Assembly: GCF_000829695.1 (NCBI RefSeq) | Contig: NZ_BBNN01000048.1 | Location: 1 to 56,670 of the forward strand | Length of the DNA: 56,670 nt | Source: Streptomyces sp. NBRC 110035 | GTDB taxonomy: Bacteria > Actinomycetota > Actinomycetes > Streptomycetales > Streptomycetaceae | Reading direction: 5' to 3' | In this document: in pieces, positions 16,169 through 24,420 of the stretch | Layout of the letters: every line of letters starts with the position of its first letter | How positions within the stretch are numbered: the stretch's first letter is position 1 | Translations under genes and position numbers: made by a program | Notes under the pieces: model-generated | The model's input: only the letters and a program-made list of their open reading frames with translations | The model's database searches: none | What the model was told of the DNA's origin: nothing

Positions 16169-17880
16169 GCCCCACCACCCTTCCACCCCCTCCGGAACAC
16201 GGGTACGTCACCTTCCTCGGTGCCGGACCCGGGGATCCGGGACTGCTGACTCTGCGCGCCGTCGAGGCGCTGGCGAGCGCGGACGTTCTCGTCGCCGAGC
16301 ACGAGGTGCTCGACGTCGTACGCCGGCATGCCAGGCAGGGCGTCGCCGAGGTGCCCACGGACACGGACTCGGCGGGTTCCTCCGCGATGTCCGCTCCGGG
16401 CACAGGCACGCCTCAACTCACGGTTGTTGACGGCGCGTCACCAACCGTTGGCGCACCCGCGGTGCGGGATGCGGCACATCTTGTCATGGAGGCCGCGCGG
16501 GGCGGCAGGCGGGTCGTCCGTGCGGTGGCCGGTGATCCCGGCCTCGACGCGTACGCCGCCGAGGAGATGCTCGCGTGCGTGGCGGCCGGGGTGACCTTCG
16601 AGGTCGTGCCCGGTGTCGCGGCGGCGGTGGGCGTGCCCGCGTACGCCGGTGTGCCCCTGCGGGACGCGCAAGGCGCGGACGTACGGTTCGTGGACGCGCG
16701 CACCGCGTCCGAACGCTGCTGGACCGAGGTCGGGGTGTCCGACGGCACGGTGGTCGTCTCCGCGACGCTCGACTCGGTGGCCGCGGCGGCGGGCGAACTG
16801 GTGTCCGCCGGTCGCAAGCCCGACACCCCGCTGACGGTGACCGTCGCCGGTACGACGACCCGGCAGCGCACCTGGACGGCGACGCTCGGCACGATCGCGC
16901 AGACGCTGAAGCAGGCGAAGGTGCTGCCGTCGCCCGAGGGCGGCCGGCCCGTCATAGCCGTGCTCGGTGAGCGTTCCGCCCCCGCCCAGCGCGACCGGCT
17001 GGCGTGGTTCGAGTCCAAGCCGATGTTCGGCTGGAAGGTGCTCGTGCCGCGCACGAAGGAGCAGGCGGCGTCGCTCTCCGACCAGCTGCGGTCCTACGGC
17101 GCGGTGCCGCACGAGGTGCCGACCATCGCCGTCGAACCGCCTCGTACCCCGCAGCAGATGGATCGGGCGGTCAAGGGCCTGGTCACGGGCCGCTACGAGT
17201 GGATCGCCTTCACCTCCGTCAACGCGGTCAAGGCGGTGCGGGAGAAGTTCGAGGAGTACGGTCTCGACGCCCGCGCCTTCGCCGGGATCAAGGTCGCGGC
17301 GGTCGGCGAACAGACCGCCAACGCGCTGATCGCCTTCGGCGTCAAGCCCGACCTGGTGCCCAGCGGCGAGCAGTCGGCGGCGGGGCTCCTGGAGGACTGG
17401 CCGCCCTACGACCCGGTCTTCGACCCGATCGACCGCGTCTTCCTGCCGCGCGCCGACATCGCCACCGAGACGCTGGTGGCCGGCCTGATCGAGCTGGGCT
17501 GGGAGGTCGACGACGTCACCGCCTACCGCACGGTGCGCGCCTCGCCGCCGCCGGCGGAGACCCGCGAGGCCATCAAGGGCGGCGGCTTCGACGCGGTGCT
17601 CTTCACCTCGTCGTCGACGGTCCGGAACCTGGTCGGCATCGCGGGCAAGCCGCACAACGTGACGGTCATCGCCTGCATCGGCCCGGCGACGGCGAAGACG
17701 GCCGAGGAACACGGGCTGCGGGTCGACGTCATGGCCCCGGAGCCGTCCGTGCACAAGCTGGCGGAGGCCCTGGCCGACTTCGGCGCGCGGCGCCGGCTGG
17801 CCGCGCTGGAGGCCGGCGACCCGGTCACCCGGCCGAGCGAGCGCCGGCCGGGGGCGCGCAGGCGCCGGTCGACGACCTGA
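16165..17880 (+). CDS. hemD: Fused uroporphyrinogen-III C-methyltransferase / uroporphyrinogen-III synthase
   Basis: A 571-residue two-domain protein. The N-terminal half (about 10-260) is a tetrapyrrole methylase fold, with FLGAGPGDPGLLTLRAVEAL and VPGVAAAVGVPAYAGVPLRD. The C-terminal half (about 285-545) is HemD, which cyclises hydroxymethylbilane to uroporphyrinogen III (PRTKEQAASLSDQLRSYGA, FTSVNAVKAV, FTSSSTVRNLVGIAG). The methylase half is less canonical than stand-alone SUMT around the first loop, with a Thr/Ser/Pro-rich insert near 70-90, so methylation is less certain than the synthase step. It ends the rex-hemACD operon. Confidence 0.93.
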   Translation: MSPTTLPPPPEHGYVTFLGAGPGDPGLLTLRAVEALASADVLVAEHEVLDVVRRHARQGVAEVPTDTDSAGSSAMSAPGTGTPQLTVVDGASPTVGAPAVRDAAHLVMEAARGGRRVVRAVAGDPGLDAYAAEEMLACVAAGVTFEVVPGVAAAVGVPAYAGVPLRDAQGADVRFVDARTASERCWTEVGVSDGTVVVSATLDSVAAAAGELVSAGRKPDTPLTVTVAGTTTRQRTWTATLGTIAQTLKQAKVLPSPEGGRPVIAVLGERSAPAQRDRLAWFESKPMFGWKVLVPRTKEQAASLSDQLRSYGAVPHEVPTIAVEPPRTPQQMDRAVKGLVTGRYEWIAFTSVNAVKAVREKFEEYGLDARAFAGIKVAAVGEQTANALIAFGVKPDLVPSGEQSAAGLLEDWPPYDPVFDPIDRVFLPRADIATETLVAGLIELGWEVDDVTAYRTVRASPPPAETREAIKGGGFDAVLFTSSSTVRNLVGIAGKPHNVTVIACIGPATAKTAEEHGLRVDVMAPEPSVHKLAEALADFGARRRLAALEAGDPVTRPSERRPGARRRRSTT

Positions 17881-17883
17881 GAT

Positions 17884-17916
17884 GAGAGGGGCGCCCTTTC
17901 GGGGGCGCCTCTTCTC
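17884..17916 (+). terminator. Terminator of the rex-hemACD operon
   Basis: A stem of about 12 bp with one mismatch (AGAGGGGCGCCC / GGGGGCGCCTCT) and loop TTTC begins 4 nt after the hemD stop codon. It is followed by TCTCGTCC. Confidence 0.8.
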
Positions 17917-17969
17917 GTCCGGCCTGCGACGTCTTGAGCACGTCCGCCCAAGATCCGCGTGTTGTCGCC

Positions 17970-18179
17970 TCAGGCGTGCATCAGCGGAAGCTGTTCAAGA
18001 CGTTCGTCGATGGCCCTGACCACCATGTCGGGAACGGGGTGGTCCCGTTTCACCTGAGGCCACGAGGTGGCGAGGGCCGCGACGCTCTCCCGCACGATCG
18101 AGGCGATCACCGGGCACACCACGGGCAGCCGCCGGTGGCACGGGCCGCTCTCCTTCACAGCAGGACCGAGACTGAGCAC
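17970..18179 (-). CDS. Small hypothetical protein, head-to-head with the ATPase gene
   Basis: A 69-residue open frame on the minus strand with strongly Streptomyces-like codon use: nearly every third base is G or C from the sixth codon on. It has no domain I recognise and contains two Cys near residues 14 and 22. The start could be GTG 18179 or a later in-frame GTG. If 18179 is right, only 10 bp separate it from the divergent gene, which leaves no room for promoters. It could therefore be a remnant. Moderate support from codon bias only. Confidence 0.4.
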   Translation of the reverse strand: MLSLGPAVKESGPCHRRLPVVCPVIASIVRESVAALATSWPQVKRDHPVPDMVVRAIDERLEQLPLMHA

Positions 18180-18189
18180 GCCGGGTGAG

Positions 18190-18618
18190 GTGAATCACGA
18201 AACCGTCACACCGCGTGCTCCGCTGCACCGGTTCACCGTGCCGCTGTCCGCCACCCGCCGGGGCGCCCGTCTCGCCCGCCTGCCCGCCGCCGAGCAACTG
18301 GACGCCTGGGGGCTGCCGCTGGACCCGGCCCGGCTGATCGTCGCCGAACTCGCCACGAACGCCGTCGTGCACGGCCGTGTTCCCGGCCGGGGCTTCCGGT
18401 TCGGCCTCACCGTCACAGCGCCCGCCACCCTTCGTGTCGAGGTCACCGACCCCCGGGGCGATCAACTGCCCGCGCAGGCCCGAGCGTCCGCCGGGGCGGG
18501 TCCCCCGGAGTCCGGGTACGGCCTGCTCCTGGTCGAGGAACTGGCCGACCGATGGGGCGTACGAACAGGCCCGGTGCCGTGCAAATCCGTGTGGGCGGAA
18601 CTGGACCTCGGCCGGTGA
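18190..18618 (+). CDS. ATP-binding protein of the anti-sigma kinase type (HATPase_c_2)
   Basis: A 142-residue GHKL-fold ATPase of the RsbW/SpoIIAB-like family that is highly expanded in Streptomyces. The N-box is IVAELATNAVVHGRV, the DPRG segment is the G1 box, and SGYGLLLVEELADRWGV is the G2 region. Family members bind ATP and often act on anti-anti-sigma factors, but most have no known partner. GTG 18190 (first residues MNHETVT) is chosen by resemblance to homologues; the ribosome-binding site is weak. Confidence 0.8.
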   Translation: MNHETVTPRAPLHRFTVPLSATRRGARLARLPAAEQLDAWGLPLDPARLIVAELATNAVVHGRVPGRGFRFGLTVTAPATLRVEVTDPRGDQLPAQARASAGAGPPESGYGLLLVEELADRWGVRTGPVPCKSVWAELDLGR

Positions 18619-18691
18619 CCCGGGGCCCGTCAGCCGCGCGGGCCTGGAGGGACGCGCTCCCACACGGCCCGGCTCCCCTGACGTCCGCGGG

Positions 18692-19081
18692 TCACGCTGG
18701 TCGTCTCGGCGGGTGATGCGCCATCCGGACATCCATCCGCCGCGGCCGTGATGACGGGCCGGGCACGAGCAGGTGCACTCGTACCCGGAGACGTTCATGC
18801 AGCCGGGTTCGCACCTCTCCGAGCTGTTGTACTCGCGTCCGAGGAGCACGGCCGTACCAGACGGCCGCGAGACCGCCGGTGCCGTCCTGCCCGAACAACC
18901 GGTGGACGCCGCCGTCGAGGTCGGGGTTCCCGGTCCGTCGGCGCAGCCGGTCGGTGGCTTCCTCGGCCGTGCCGGACGCGTCGCAGGGCCCGAAGCCGGT
19001 CCCGTCACCGTCGGCGTGGTCGAACCCGATGCGGGCCACGTCGGCGAGGGCGGGCGGAAGGCGGCGGTCGTCACCGGTCAT
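18692..19081 (-). pseudogene. Frameshifted gene for a small Cys-rich regulatory-type protein
   Basis: From ATG 19081 the frame reads MTGDDRRLPPALADVARIGF and on to AAVWYGR with good codon bias. From about 18858 the good codon bias moves to another minus frame, which reads LLGREYNSSERCEPGC, then YECTCSC. Streptomyces proteins I recall join these two halves continuously. A 1-nt insertion or 2-nt deletion between about 18842 and 18858 would explain it. In the original frame translation stops at 18692 after unrelated sequence. It is either a true pseudogene or a sequencing error. The function of the intact family is unknown to me. Confidence 0.6.
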
Positions 19082-19224
19082 CTCGTTCACGGGCGTACCG
19101 CACCCGCGACACCGCGACCGGTGCCGACGTACGGAAAACGCCCCGGGAGGACGGCCAAGCCACTGATGAGTGAGGGCGCATGCGCGGCCTGAACGTGTGC
19201 CTCCCCGGGCAACCCGTCAAGGCG

Positions 19225-21402
19225 TCAGGTGAGGACGACCAGTTGCCGGGTCGCCCGGGTCATTGCCACGTAGCGGTCGACGGCTCCCTCGACGCCCGTG
19301 CCGAACCTGTCCGGGTCGACGAGGACGACCAGGTCGAATTCGAGGCCCTTGGCGAGTTCCGGGGTCAGGGAGCGGATGCGGGGCGTGTCCCGGAACGTGG
19401 GGTCGCCGATGACGCAGGCGATTCCGTTGCCGTCCTCGTGGGCGGCCAGCCAGGTGTCGAGGACCGGGGCGAGGTCGGAGACCGGGCCGTGGACGACGGG
19501 GAGGCCGCCCGCGCGGACGGAGGCCGGGACGTTGGCGTCCGGGAGGGCGGCGCGGATGACCGGCTCGGCTTCCGTCATCACCTCCTGCGGCGTGCGGTAG
19601 TTGATGTTCAGGGAGGCGACGTCGATCCGGTCGAGGCCGATGCGCCGGAGCCGTTCCTGCCACGACTCGGTGAAGCCGTGCCTGGCCTGGGCGCGGTCCC
19701 CGACGATGGTGAAGCTCCGGGACGGGCAGCGCAGGAGCAGCATCTGCCACTGGGCGTCGGTGAGTTCCTGGGCCTCGTCCACGACGACGTGCGCGAACGG
19801 CCCCGCGAGCGCGTCCGGTTCGGGGGTGGGCAGGGCGCTCTCGTCGATCAGGCTGTCCCGCAGGTCCTGGCCGTGCAGCATGGTCACCGCACCCTCGCCG
19901 TCGTCGTCGGAGGCGATGACGTTGTCGATGACGCCGGCCATGCGCTCGCGCTGGGCGGCGATCGAGGCGTCGTGGCGGCGCTTGCGCAGGGACGACTTCG
20001 GGTCGCCGAGCCGCTGCCGGGCCGCGTCGAGGAGCGGCAGGTCGGACACCGTCCAGGCCTGGGCGTCCGCGCCCTCGCGCCGCAGGCGCCCGACCTCGTC
20101 GGGGCCGAGCCGGGGGGCGCACATGCGCAGGTACGCGGGGACCGACCACAGGTCGGAGACGACGTCGGTGGGTTCGAGGAGCGGCCAGGCGTTGTTGAGG
20201 GTGGTGACCAGGTCGTGGTTGCCGCGCAGGGCCCGCCGGAAGAGGCGGTCCGGCGGGGCCTCGCCTCCGTGCTTGTCCCTGAGGATCGTGACCAGTTCGT
20301 CCCAGATGTGCTCGCGCGCCTCGTTGTGCGGGGTGCCGGGCTCCGGGGCCCGGAAGGCCTCCGCCCAGTCGTCGGCGGTCAGCGCGACGGTCGACCAGGG
20401 GGTGGTCACCGCCATGCCCTGGGCGGGCGGGTCCTCGTAGAACCGTACGGCCGTCTCGATCGCCCTCACCATGTCCGCGGACGCCTTCAGGCGGGCCACC
20501 TCCGGGTCGCTCTCGACGGCTGCCGTGGGCCCCTCGGGGACGAGGTCGCGCAGCGTGCAGGTCTGCACGCCCTCCTCGCCGAGGCTGGGCAGGACGTCGG
20601 AGACGTACGCCAGGTAGGGCTGGTGCGGGCCGACGAACAGCACCCCGCCCCGGCGGTGGCCGAGGCGGGGGTCGGAGTAGAGCAGGTACGCGGAGCGGTG
20701 CAGGGCGACGACGGTCTTGCCCGTCCCCGGGCCGCCGTCGACGACCAGGGCGCCGCGCGAGCCCGCGCGGATGATGGCGTCCTGGTCGGCCTGGATGGTG
20801 CCGAGCACGTCCCGCATCCGGTCCGACCGGTCGCCGCCCAGACTGGCGACGAAGGCGGAGTGGTCGTCGAGCGCGGCGGCGTGCCCCTCGAGACCGTCGG
20901 CGGTGAACACCTCGTCCCAGTAGTCGCTGATCCGGCCGCCGGTCCAGCGGTACCTGCGGCGGCTCGCCAGCCCCATAGGGTCGGCGTGCGTCGCCGCGAA
21001 GAACGGCTCGGCGGCGGGGGAGCGCCAGTCGATCAGCAGGCGGCGGCCCGTGCTGTCGGTGAGGCCGAGCCGTCCGATGTACACCGGCTCGGGGTCGTCG
21101 GCGCTCACGATGTGCCCCAGGCACAGGTCCAGACCGAAACGGCGCAGGGCGCGCAGGCGGGCGGTCAGCCGGTGCACCTCCAGGTCCCGGTCCATCGCCT
21201 CCCGGCCGACGCCGCCGGGCGCCCTGAGGGTGGCGGCGCGGCGGTCGGACAGCTCGGCGACCGCCTCCTCGAGGCTCTCCGCGATGGCCGCGAAGTGCGC
21301 CTGGTCGTCGGCGATCAGCTTCGGGTCGGCCTTGGCCGCAAGACGCCCGGGGAGGTCGAACACGCTGGTGGGGATGATGGTCGGGTGGTTGGTCGGCTTC
21401 AC
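19225..21402 (-). CDS. helR: HelR, RNA polymerase recycling motor ATPase (HelD family)
   Basis: A 725-residue HelD-type SF1 ATPase. HelR of S. venezuelae displaces rifamycins from RNA polymerase and gives tolerance. An N-terminal coiled region (residues 10-75) enters the polymerase channels in HelD proteins. RLLIDWRSPAAEPFFAATHA is a family signature. Walker A is GGPGTGKTVVALHR (about residue 222), Walker B VVVDEAQELTDAQW, and the late helicase motifs NINYRTPQEV, KGLEFDLVVLVDP and RYVAMTRATRQLVVL are all present. GTG 21402 is the likely start. A rifamycin-associated element lies 24 bp upstream. It stands alone, convergent with nothing close. Confidence 0.92.
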   Translation of the reverse strand: MKPTNHPTIIPTSVFDLPGRLAAKADPKLIADDQAHFAAIAESLEEAVAELSDRRAATLRAPGGVGREAMDRDLEVHRLTARLRALRRFGLDLCLGHIVSADDPEPVYIGRLGLTDSTGRRLLIDWRSPAAEPFFAATHADPMGLASRRRYRWTGGRISDYWDEVFTADGLEGHAAALDDHSAFVASLGGDRSDRMRDVLGTIQADQDAIIRAGSRGALVVDGGPGTGKTVVALHRSAYLLYSDPRLGHRRGGVLFVGPHQPYLAYVSDVLPSLGEEGVQTCTLRDLVPEGPTAAVESDPEVARLKASADMVRAIETAVRFYEDPPAQGMAVTTPWSTVALTADDWAEAFRAPEPGTPHNEAREHIWDELVTILRDKHGGEAPPDRLFRRALRGNHDLVTTLNNAWPLLEPTDVVSDLWSVPAYLRMCAPRLGPDEVGRLRREGADAQAWTVSDLPLLDAARQRLGDPKSSLRKRRHDASIAAQRERMAGVIDNVIASDDDGEGAVTMLHGQDLRDSLIDESALPTPEPDALAGPFAHVVVDEAQELTDAQWQMLLLRCPSRSFTIVGDRAQARHGFTESWQERLRRIGLDRIDVASLNINYRTPQEVMTEAEPVIRAALPDANVPASVRAGGLPVVHGPVSDLAPVLDTWLAAHEDGNGIACVIGDPTFRDTPRIRSLTPELAKGLEFDLVVLVDPDRFGTGVEGAVDRYVAMTRATRQLVVLT

Positions 21403-21425
21403 GAGGAGCGATTCTGCGCCATGGC

Positions 21426-21448
21426 GGGGGCCTTGCCGCAAGCCCCCC
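21426..21448 (-). promoter_or_regulatory. Rifamycin-associated element (RAE) upstream of helR
   Basis: An inverted repeat with arms GGGGGCCTTGC and GCAAGCCCCCC around a single C, 10 of 11 positions paired. It matches the RAE described upstream of rifamycin-inactivating and helR genes. It lies 24 bp from the helR start, so it should act at the promoter or leader. A seven-codon minus-strand frame (21422-21399) begins at its edge and ends overlapping the helR start codon. Confidence 0.85.
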
Positions 21449-21533
21449 GGTGCGCTGTACGTTGAGAGTGGCGAGGAGTGGGTTCTCCTTCTGGCCCCGC
21501 GTCCGGGCCCGCCGGACCGACTCACCGGACTCA

Positions 21534-21569
21534 CGAAACCCCGTACACAAGCTCGTGCACGGGGTTTCG
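21534..21569. other. Hairpin in the helR/hemB intergenic gap
   Basis: In the 394-bp divergent gap 21403-21796 the arms CGAAACCCCGT and ACGGGGTTTCG pair over 11 bp around a 14-nt loop containing a further short dyad. It could be a terminator for an unannotated small transcript or a leader structure of hemB. Besides this and the RAE the gap is GC-rich and I see no gene. Confidence 0.55.
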
Positions 21570-21796
21570 GCGGTCCTGGGTGGGCAGGGCCGCGACACGG
21601 GTGGCCGCCGCACCGTGCGGTTGGGGTACTCGGAGGCGGCGGGTGTCCCGGCGAGGCGGCGGGCGATGCCGCCCGGGGCGCCGGCGGGGGCCTCCCGCCC
21701 GGGCCCCCGCCCCGCGCCGGCGGCGGCCGAGCCCGTGGCGGCGGGCCGACTCGGCGTCGGCAAAGGCAGGGGGCGGGCGGGCGTAGCGTGGGAGGC

Positions 21797-22789
21797 ATGA
21801 CGACGTACGGATCTTTTCCCGGCACCCGGCCCCGGCGTCTGCGGACCACCCCCGCCATGCGCCGGATGGTCGCCGAGACCCGGCTGCACCCCGCCGACCT
21901 CATCCTGCCCGCCTTCGTGCGCGAGGGGATCGGTGAGCCGGTGCCGATCGAGGCGATGCCGGGCGTGGTGCAGCACACCCGGGACACCCTGAAGAAGGCG
22001 GCCGCGGAGGCCGTGGCGGCCGGGATCTCCGGGATCATGCTGTTCGGCGTGCCCGAGGAGTCCAAGAAGGACGCCCTCGGCACCCCCGGCACCGATCCGG
22101 ACGGGATCCTCCAGGTCGCCCTGCGGGACGTGCGGGCCGAGGTCGGGGACGACCTGCTCGTCATGTCCGACCTGTGCCTCGACGAGACGACGGACCACGG
22201 GCACTGCGGAGTCCTGGACGACCGGGGCCGCGTCGACAACGACGCCACCCTTGAGCGGTACGCCGAGATGGCGCAGGTCCAGGCCGACGCGGGTGCCCAC
22301 GTCGTCGGGCCCAGCGGGATGATGGACGGGCAGATCGGCGTCGTCCGTGACGCCCTCGACCAGATCGGCCGCGAGGACGTCGCGATCCTCGCCTACACCG
22401 CCAAGTACGCCTCCGCTTTCTACGGCCCCTTCCGCGAGGCCGTCGGTTCCTCGCTCAAGGGCGACCGCAAGACGTACCAGCAGGACCCGGCCAACGCCCG
22501 TGAGTCCCTGCGGGAGCTGGCCCTCGACCTCGACGAGGGCGCCGACATGGTGATGGTCAAGCCGGCCGGCCCCTACCTCGACATCCTCGCCAGGGTCGCC
22601 GACGCCGTGGACGTGCCCGTCGCCGCGTACCAGATCTCCGGTGAGTACGCGATGATCGAGGCCGCCGCCGAGAAGGGCTGGATCGACCGCGACCGGGCCG
22701 TCCTCGAGTCGCTCACCGGCATCAAGCGGGCCGGTGCGCAGAACATCCTCACCTACTGGGCGGTCGAGGTGGCCCGCACCCTGCGCTGA
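21797..22789 (+). CDS. hemB: Delta-aminolevulinic acid dehydratase (porphobilinogen synthase)
   Basis: A 330-residue enzyme condensing two 5-aminolevulinates to porphobilinogen, the substrate of HemC. The Schiff-base lysines lie in AYTAKYASAFYGPFREA and MVKPAGPYLDI. The metal-site loop reads CLDETTDHGHC: Cys127 and Cys137 are kept, but the middle zinc ligand position holds Asp129. The start ATG 21797 has GGAGG 2-6 nt upstream. It is about 3.9 kb from the rex-hemACD operon on the same strand with its own leader, so it is separately controlled. No Rex operator is seen in front of it. Confidence 0.96.
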   Translation: MTTYGSFPGTRPRRLRTTPAMRRMVAETRLHPADLILPAFVREGIGEPVPIEAMPGVVQHTRDTLKKAAAEAVAAGISGIMLFGVPEESKKDALGTPGTDPDGILQVALRDVRAEVGDDLLVMSDLCLDETTDHGHCGVLDDRGRVDNDATLERYAEMAQVQADAGAHVVGPSGMMDGQIGVVRDALDQIGREDVAILAYTAKYASAFYGPFREAVGSSLKGDRKTYQQDPANARESLRELALDLDEGADMVMVKPAGPYLDILARVADAVDVPVAAYQISGEYAMIEAAAEKGWIDRDRAVLESLTGIKRAGAQNILTYWAVEVARTLR

Positions 22790-22868
22790 CTCCGGCAACG
22801 CTTCAGCAGCCCGGGTCCGTCTCGCCCTCGCCCCGCCCCGCCCCGGCGGGGGCGGCCGGGCGGTGGTG

Positions 22869-23060
22869 TCAGCGGTCGGCGATGTCCTTGCGGAGGCCGT
22901 CGGAGAACTCCCACCACGACAGCGGGAGCCAGTCGCCGTTGACGAAGGCGTCGACGGTCGCGCCCCGGCCACGGACGGTCACGGTCGTTCCCGGCGGATA
23001 AGTGGTGCCGGACAGGCCCGGCACGGAGACCAGCAGGGTCCCCAGTCGTTGTGCTGACAC
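22869..23060 (-). CDS. Small hypothetical protein
   Basis: A 63-residue protein from GTG 23060 (first residues MSAQRLGTLLVSV) with a compact beta-rich look (GTTVTVRGRGATVDAFVNGDW) and a Trp pair in the LPLSWWEFSDG segment. It has no known domain, signal peptide or membrane segment. GC-rich third positions support it. GAGCGAG just upstream may be the ribosome-binding site. It is convergent with hemB, with a GC-rich run of partial dyads (about 22825-22860) between them. Confidence 0.65.
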   Translation of the reverse strand: MSAQRLGTLLVSVPGLSGTTYPPGTTVTVRGRGATVDAFVNGDWLPLSWWEFSDGLRKDIADR

Positions 23061-23248
23061 TTCTCGCTCACCCTCATGATGTGCCGACGCGACACGGATT
23101 TTTGCACCGCTCCGCACCGAACTGCGTTCACGGTGAGATTACCGACTTGCCTGATGGTGTGGACCGAAGAACCATGAGGAATAGGTCACGCCGGGAAATC
23201 GGGGCGGGCGTGTGATCGGACGTGCGTTGTCGAACGAAGGGCGCGATC

Positions 23249-24388
23249 ATGAAAGCCGTCGTTTACAAGGGGCCGTTCAGCGTCGAGGTCGAGGATGTGG
23301 AGAAGCCCCGCATCCAGCACCCGAACGACGTGATCGTACGGATCACCTCCACCGCGATATGCGGCTCCGACCTGCACATGTACGAGGGACGGACCGGCGC
23401 CGAGCCCGGCATCGTCTTCGGCCACGAGAACATGGGAATCGTCGAGGAGGTCGGTCAGGGCGTCACCGCGATCGAGGAGGGCGACCGCGTGGTCATGCCC
23501 TTCAACGTCGCCTGCGGGTTCTGCACCAACTGCGCCGCGGGATTCACCGGATACTGCACGACCGTCAATCCCGGCTTCGCCGGCGGCGCCTACGGCTATG
23601 TCTCCATGGGGCCCTGGCAGGGCGGCCAGGCCGAATACCTGCGCGTTCCCTACGCGGACTTCAACTGCCTGAAACTGCCTCAGGGAAAGGAGTACGAGAG
23701 CGATTTCATCCTGCTCGCCGACATCTTTCCCACCGGCTACCACGGCTGTGAGCTCGCCCAGGTCAGCCCCGGTGAGAGCGTCGCGGTGTACGGGGCGGGC
23801 CCGGTCGGGCTCATGGCCGCCTACTCGGCTCTGCTGCGCGGCGCGAAGAAGGTGTTCGTCGTGGACCGGGTCGCCGAGCGGCTGCAGAAGGCCGAGGAGA
23901 TCGGCGCGGTGCCGGTCGACTTCTCCAAGGGCGACCCGGTCGAGCAGATCAAGGAGCAGACCGGGGGCGCCGGCACGGACAAGGGCGTGGACGCCGTCGG
24001 CTACCAGGCGACGGCGACGACACCGGGGGACACGCACGAGGAACCGGCGACCGTGCTCAACGCGCTCGTCGGCACGGTCAGGCCGACCGGAGCGCTCGGC
24101 GTGCCCGGACTCTACGTCCCGGCCGACCCGGGAGCACCGGACGAGCAGGCCAAGCAGGGCATGCTCCTCGTCGCGATCGGCAAGCTCTTCGAGAAGGGCC
24201 TGCGGATCGGGACGGGCCAGTGCAACGTGAAGCGCTACAACCGGCAACTGCGCGACATGATCATCGAGGGCAGGGCGAAGCCCAGCTTCGTCGTCTCCCA
24301 CGAACTGGGCCTGGACCAGGCGTCGTCGGCCTACGACAAGTTCGACAAGCGGATCGAGGGCTACACGAAGGTCGTGCTGCACCCCTGA
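23249..24388 (+). CDS. Zinc-dependent alcohol dehydrogenase (formaldehyde dehydrogenase-like)
   Basis: A 379-residue medium-chain dehydrogenase resembling glutathione-independent formaldehyde dehydrogenases. Catalytic zinc ligands are seen in ICGSDLHMYEG and GHENMG. The structural zinc Cys cluster is in CGFCTNCAAGFTGYC, and the NAD-binding motif is VYGAGPVGLMAA. The start ATG 23249 is the only good one (first residues MKAVVYKGPF). It is monocistronic. The leader 23061-23248 is less GC-rich than its neighbours and should hold the promoter. The actual substrate is unknown. Confidence 0.9.
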   Translation: MKAVVYKGPFSVEVEDVEKPRIQHPNDVIVRITSTAICGSDLHMYEGRTGAEPGIVFGHENMGIVEEVGQGVTAIEEGDRVVMPFNVACGFCTNCAAGFTGYCTTVNPGFAGGAYGYVSMGPWQGGQAEYLRVPYADFNCLKLPQGKEYESDFILLADIFPTGYHGCELAQVSPGESVAVYGAGPVGLMAAYSALLRGAKKVFVVDRVAERLQKAEEIGAVPVDFSKGDPVEQIKEQTGGAGTDKGVDAVGYQATATTPGDTHEEPATVLNALVGTVRPTGALGVPGLYVPADPGAPDEQAKQGMLLVAIGKLFEKGLRIGTGQCNVKRYNRQLRDMIIEGRAKPSFVVSHELGLDQASSAYDKFDKRIEGYTKVVLHP

Positions 24389-24420
24389 CCGTCCGGGCCT
24401 GCGGCCCTTCGGAAGCGTGA

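Noticed and set aside
17995..19074. A 359-codon minus frame spanning the frameshifted gene and the ATPase gene antisense
   Set aside because: Only its part near 18700-18850 looks coding, as the shifted half of the pseudogene. The rest is antisense to the ATPase gene.
19217..22972. A 1,251-codon minus-strand frame across helR and hemB
   Set aside because: It runs through hemB antisense and helR out of frame, with low-complexity Arg/Pro composition. The helR frame itself has all the helicase motifs.
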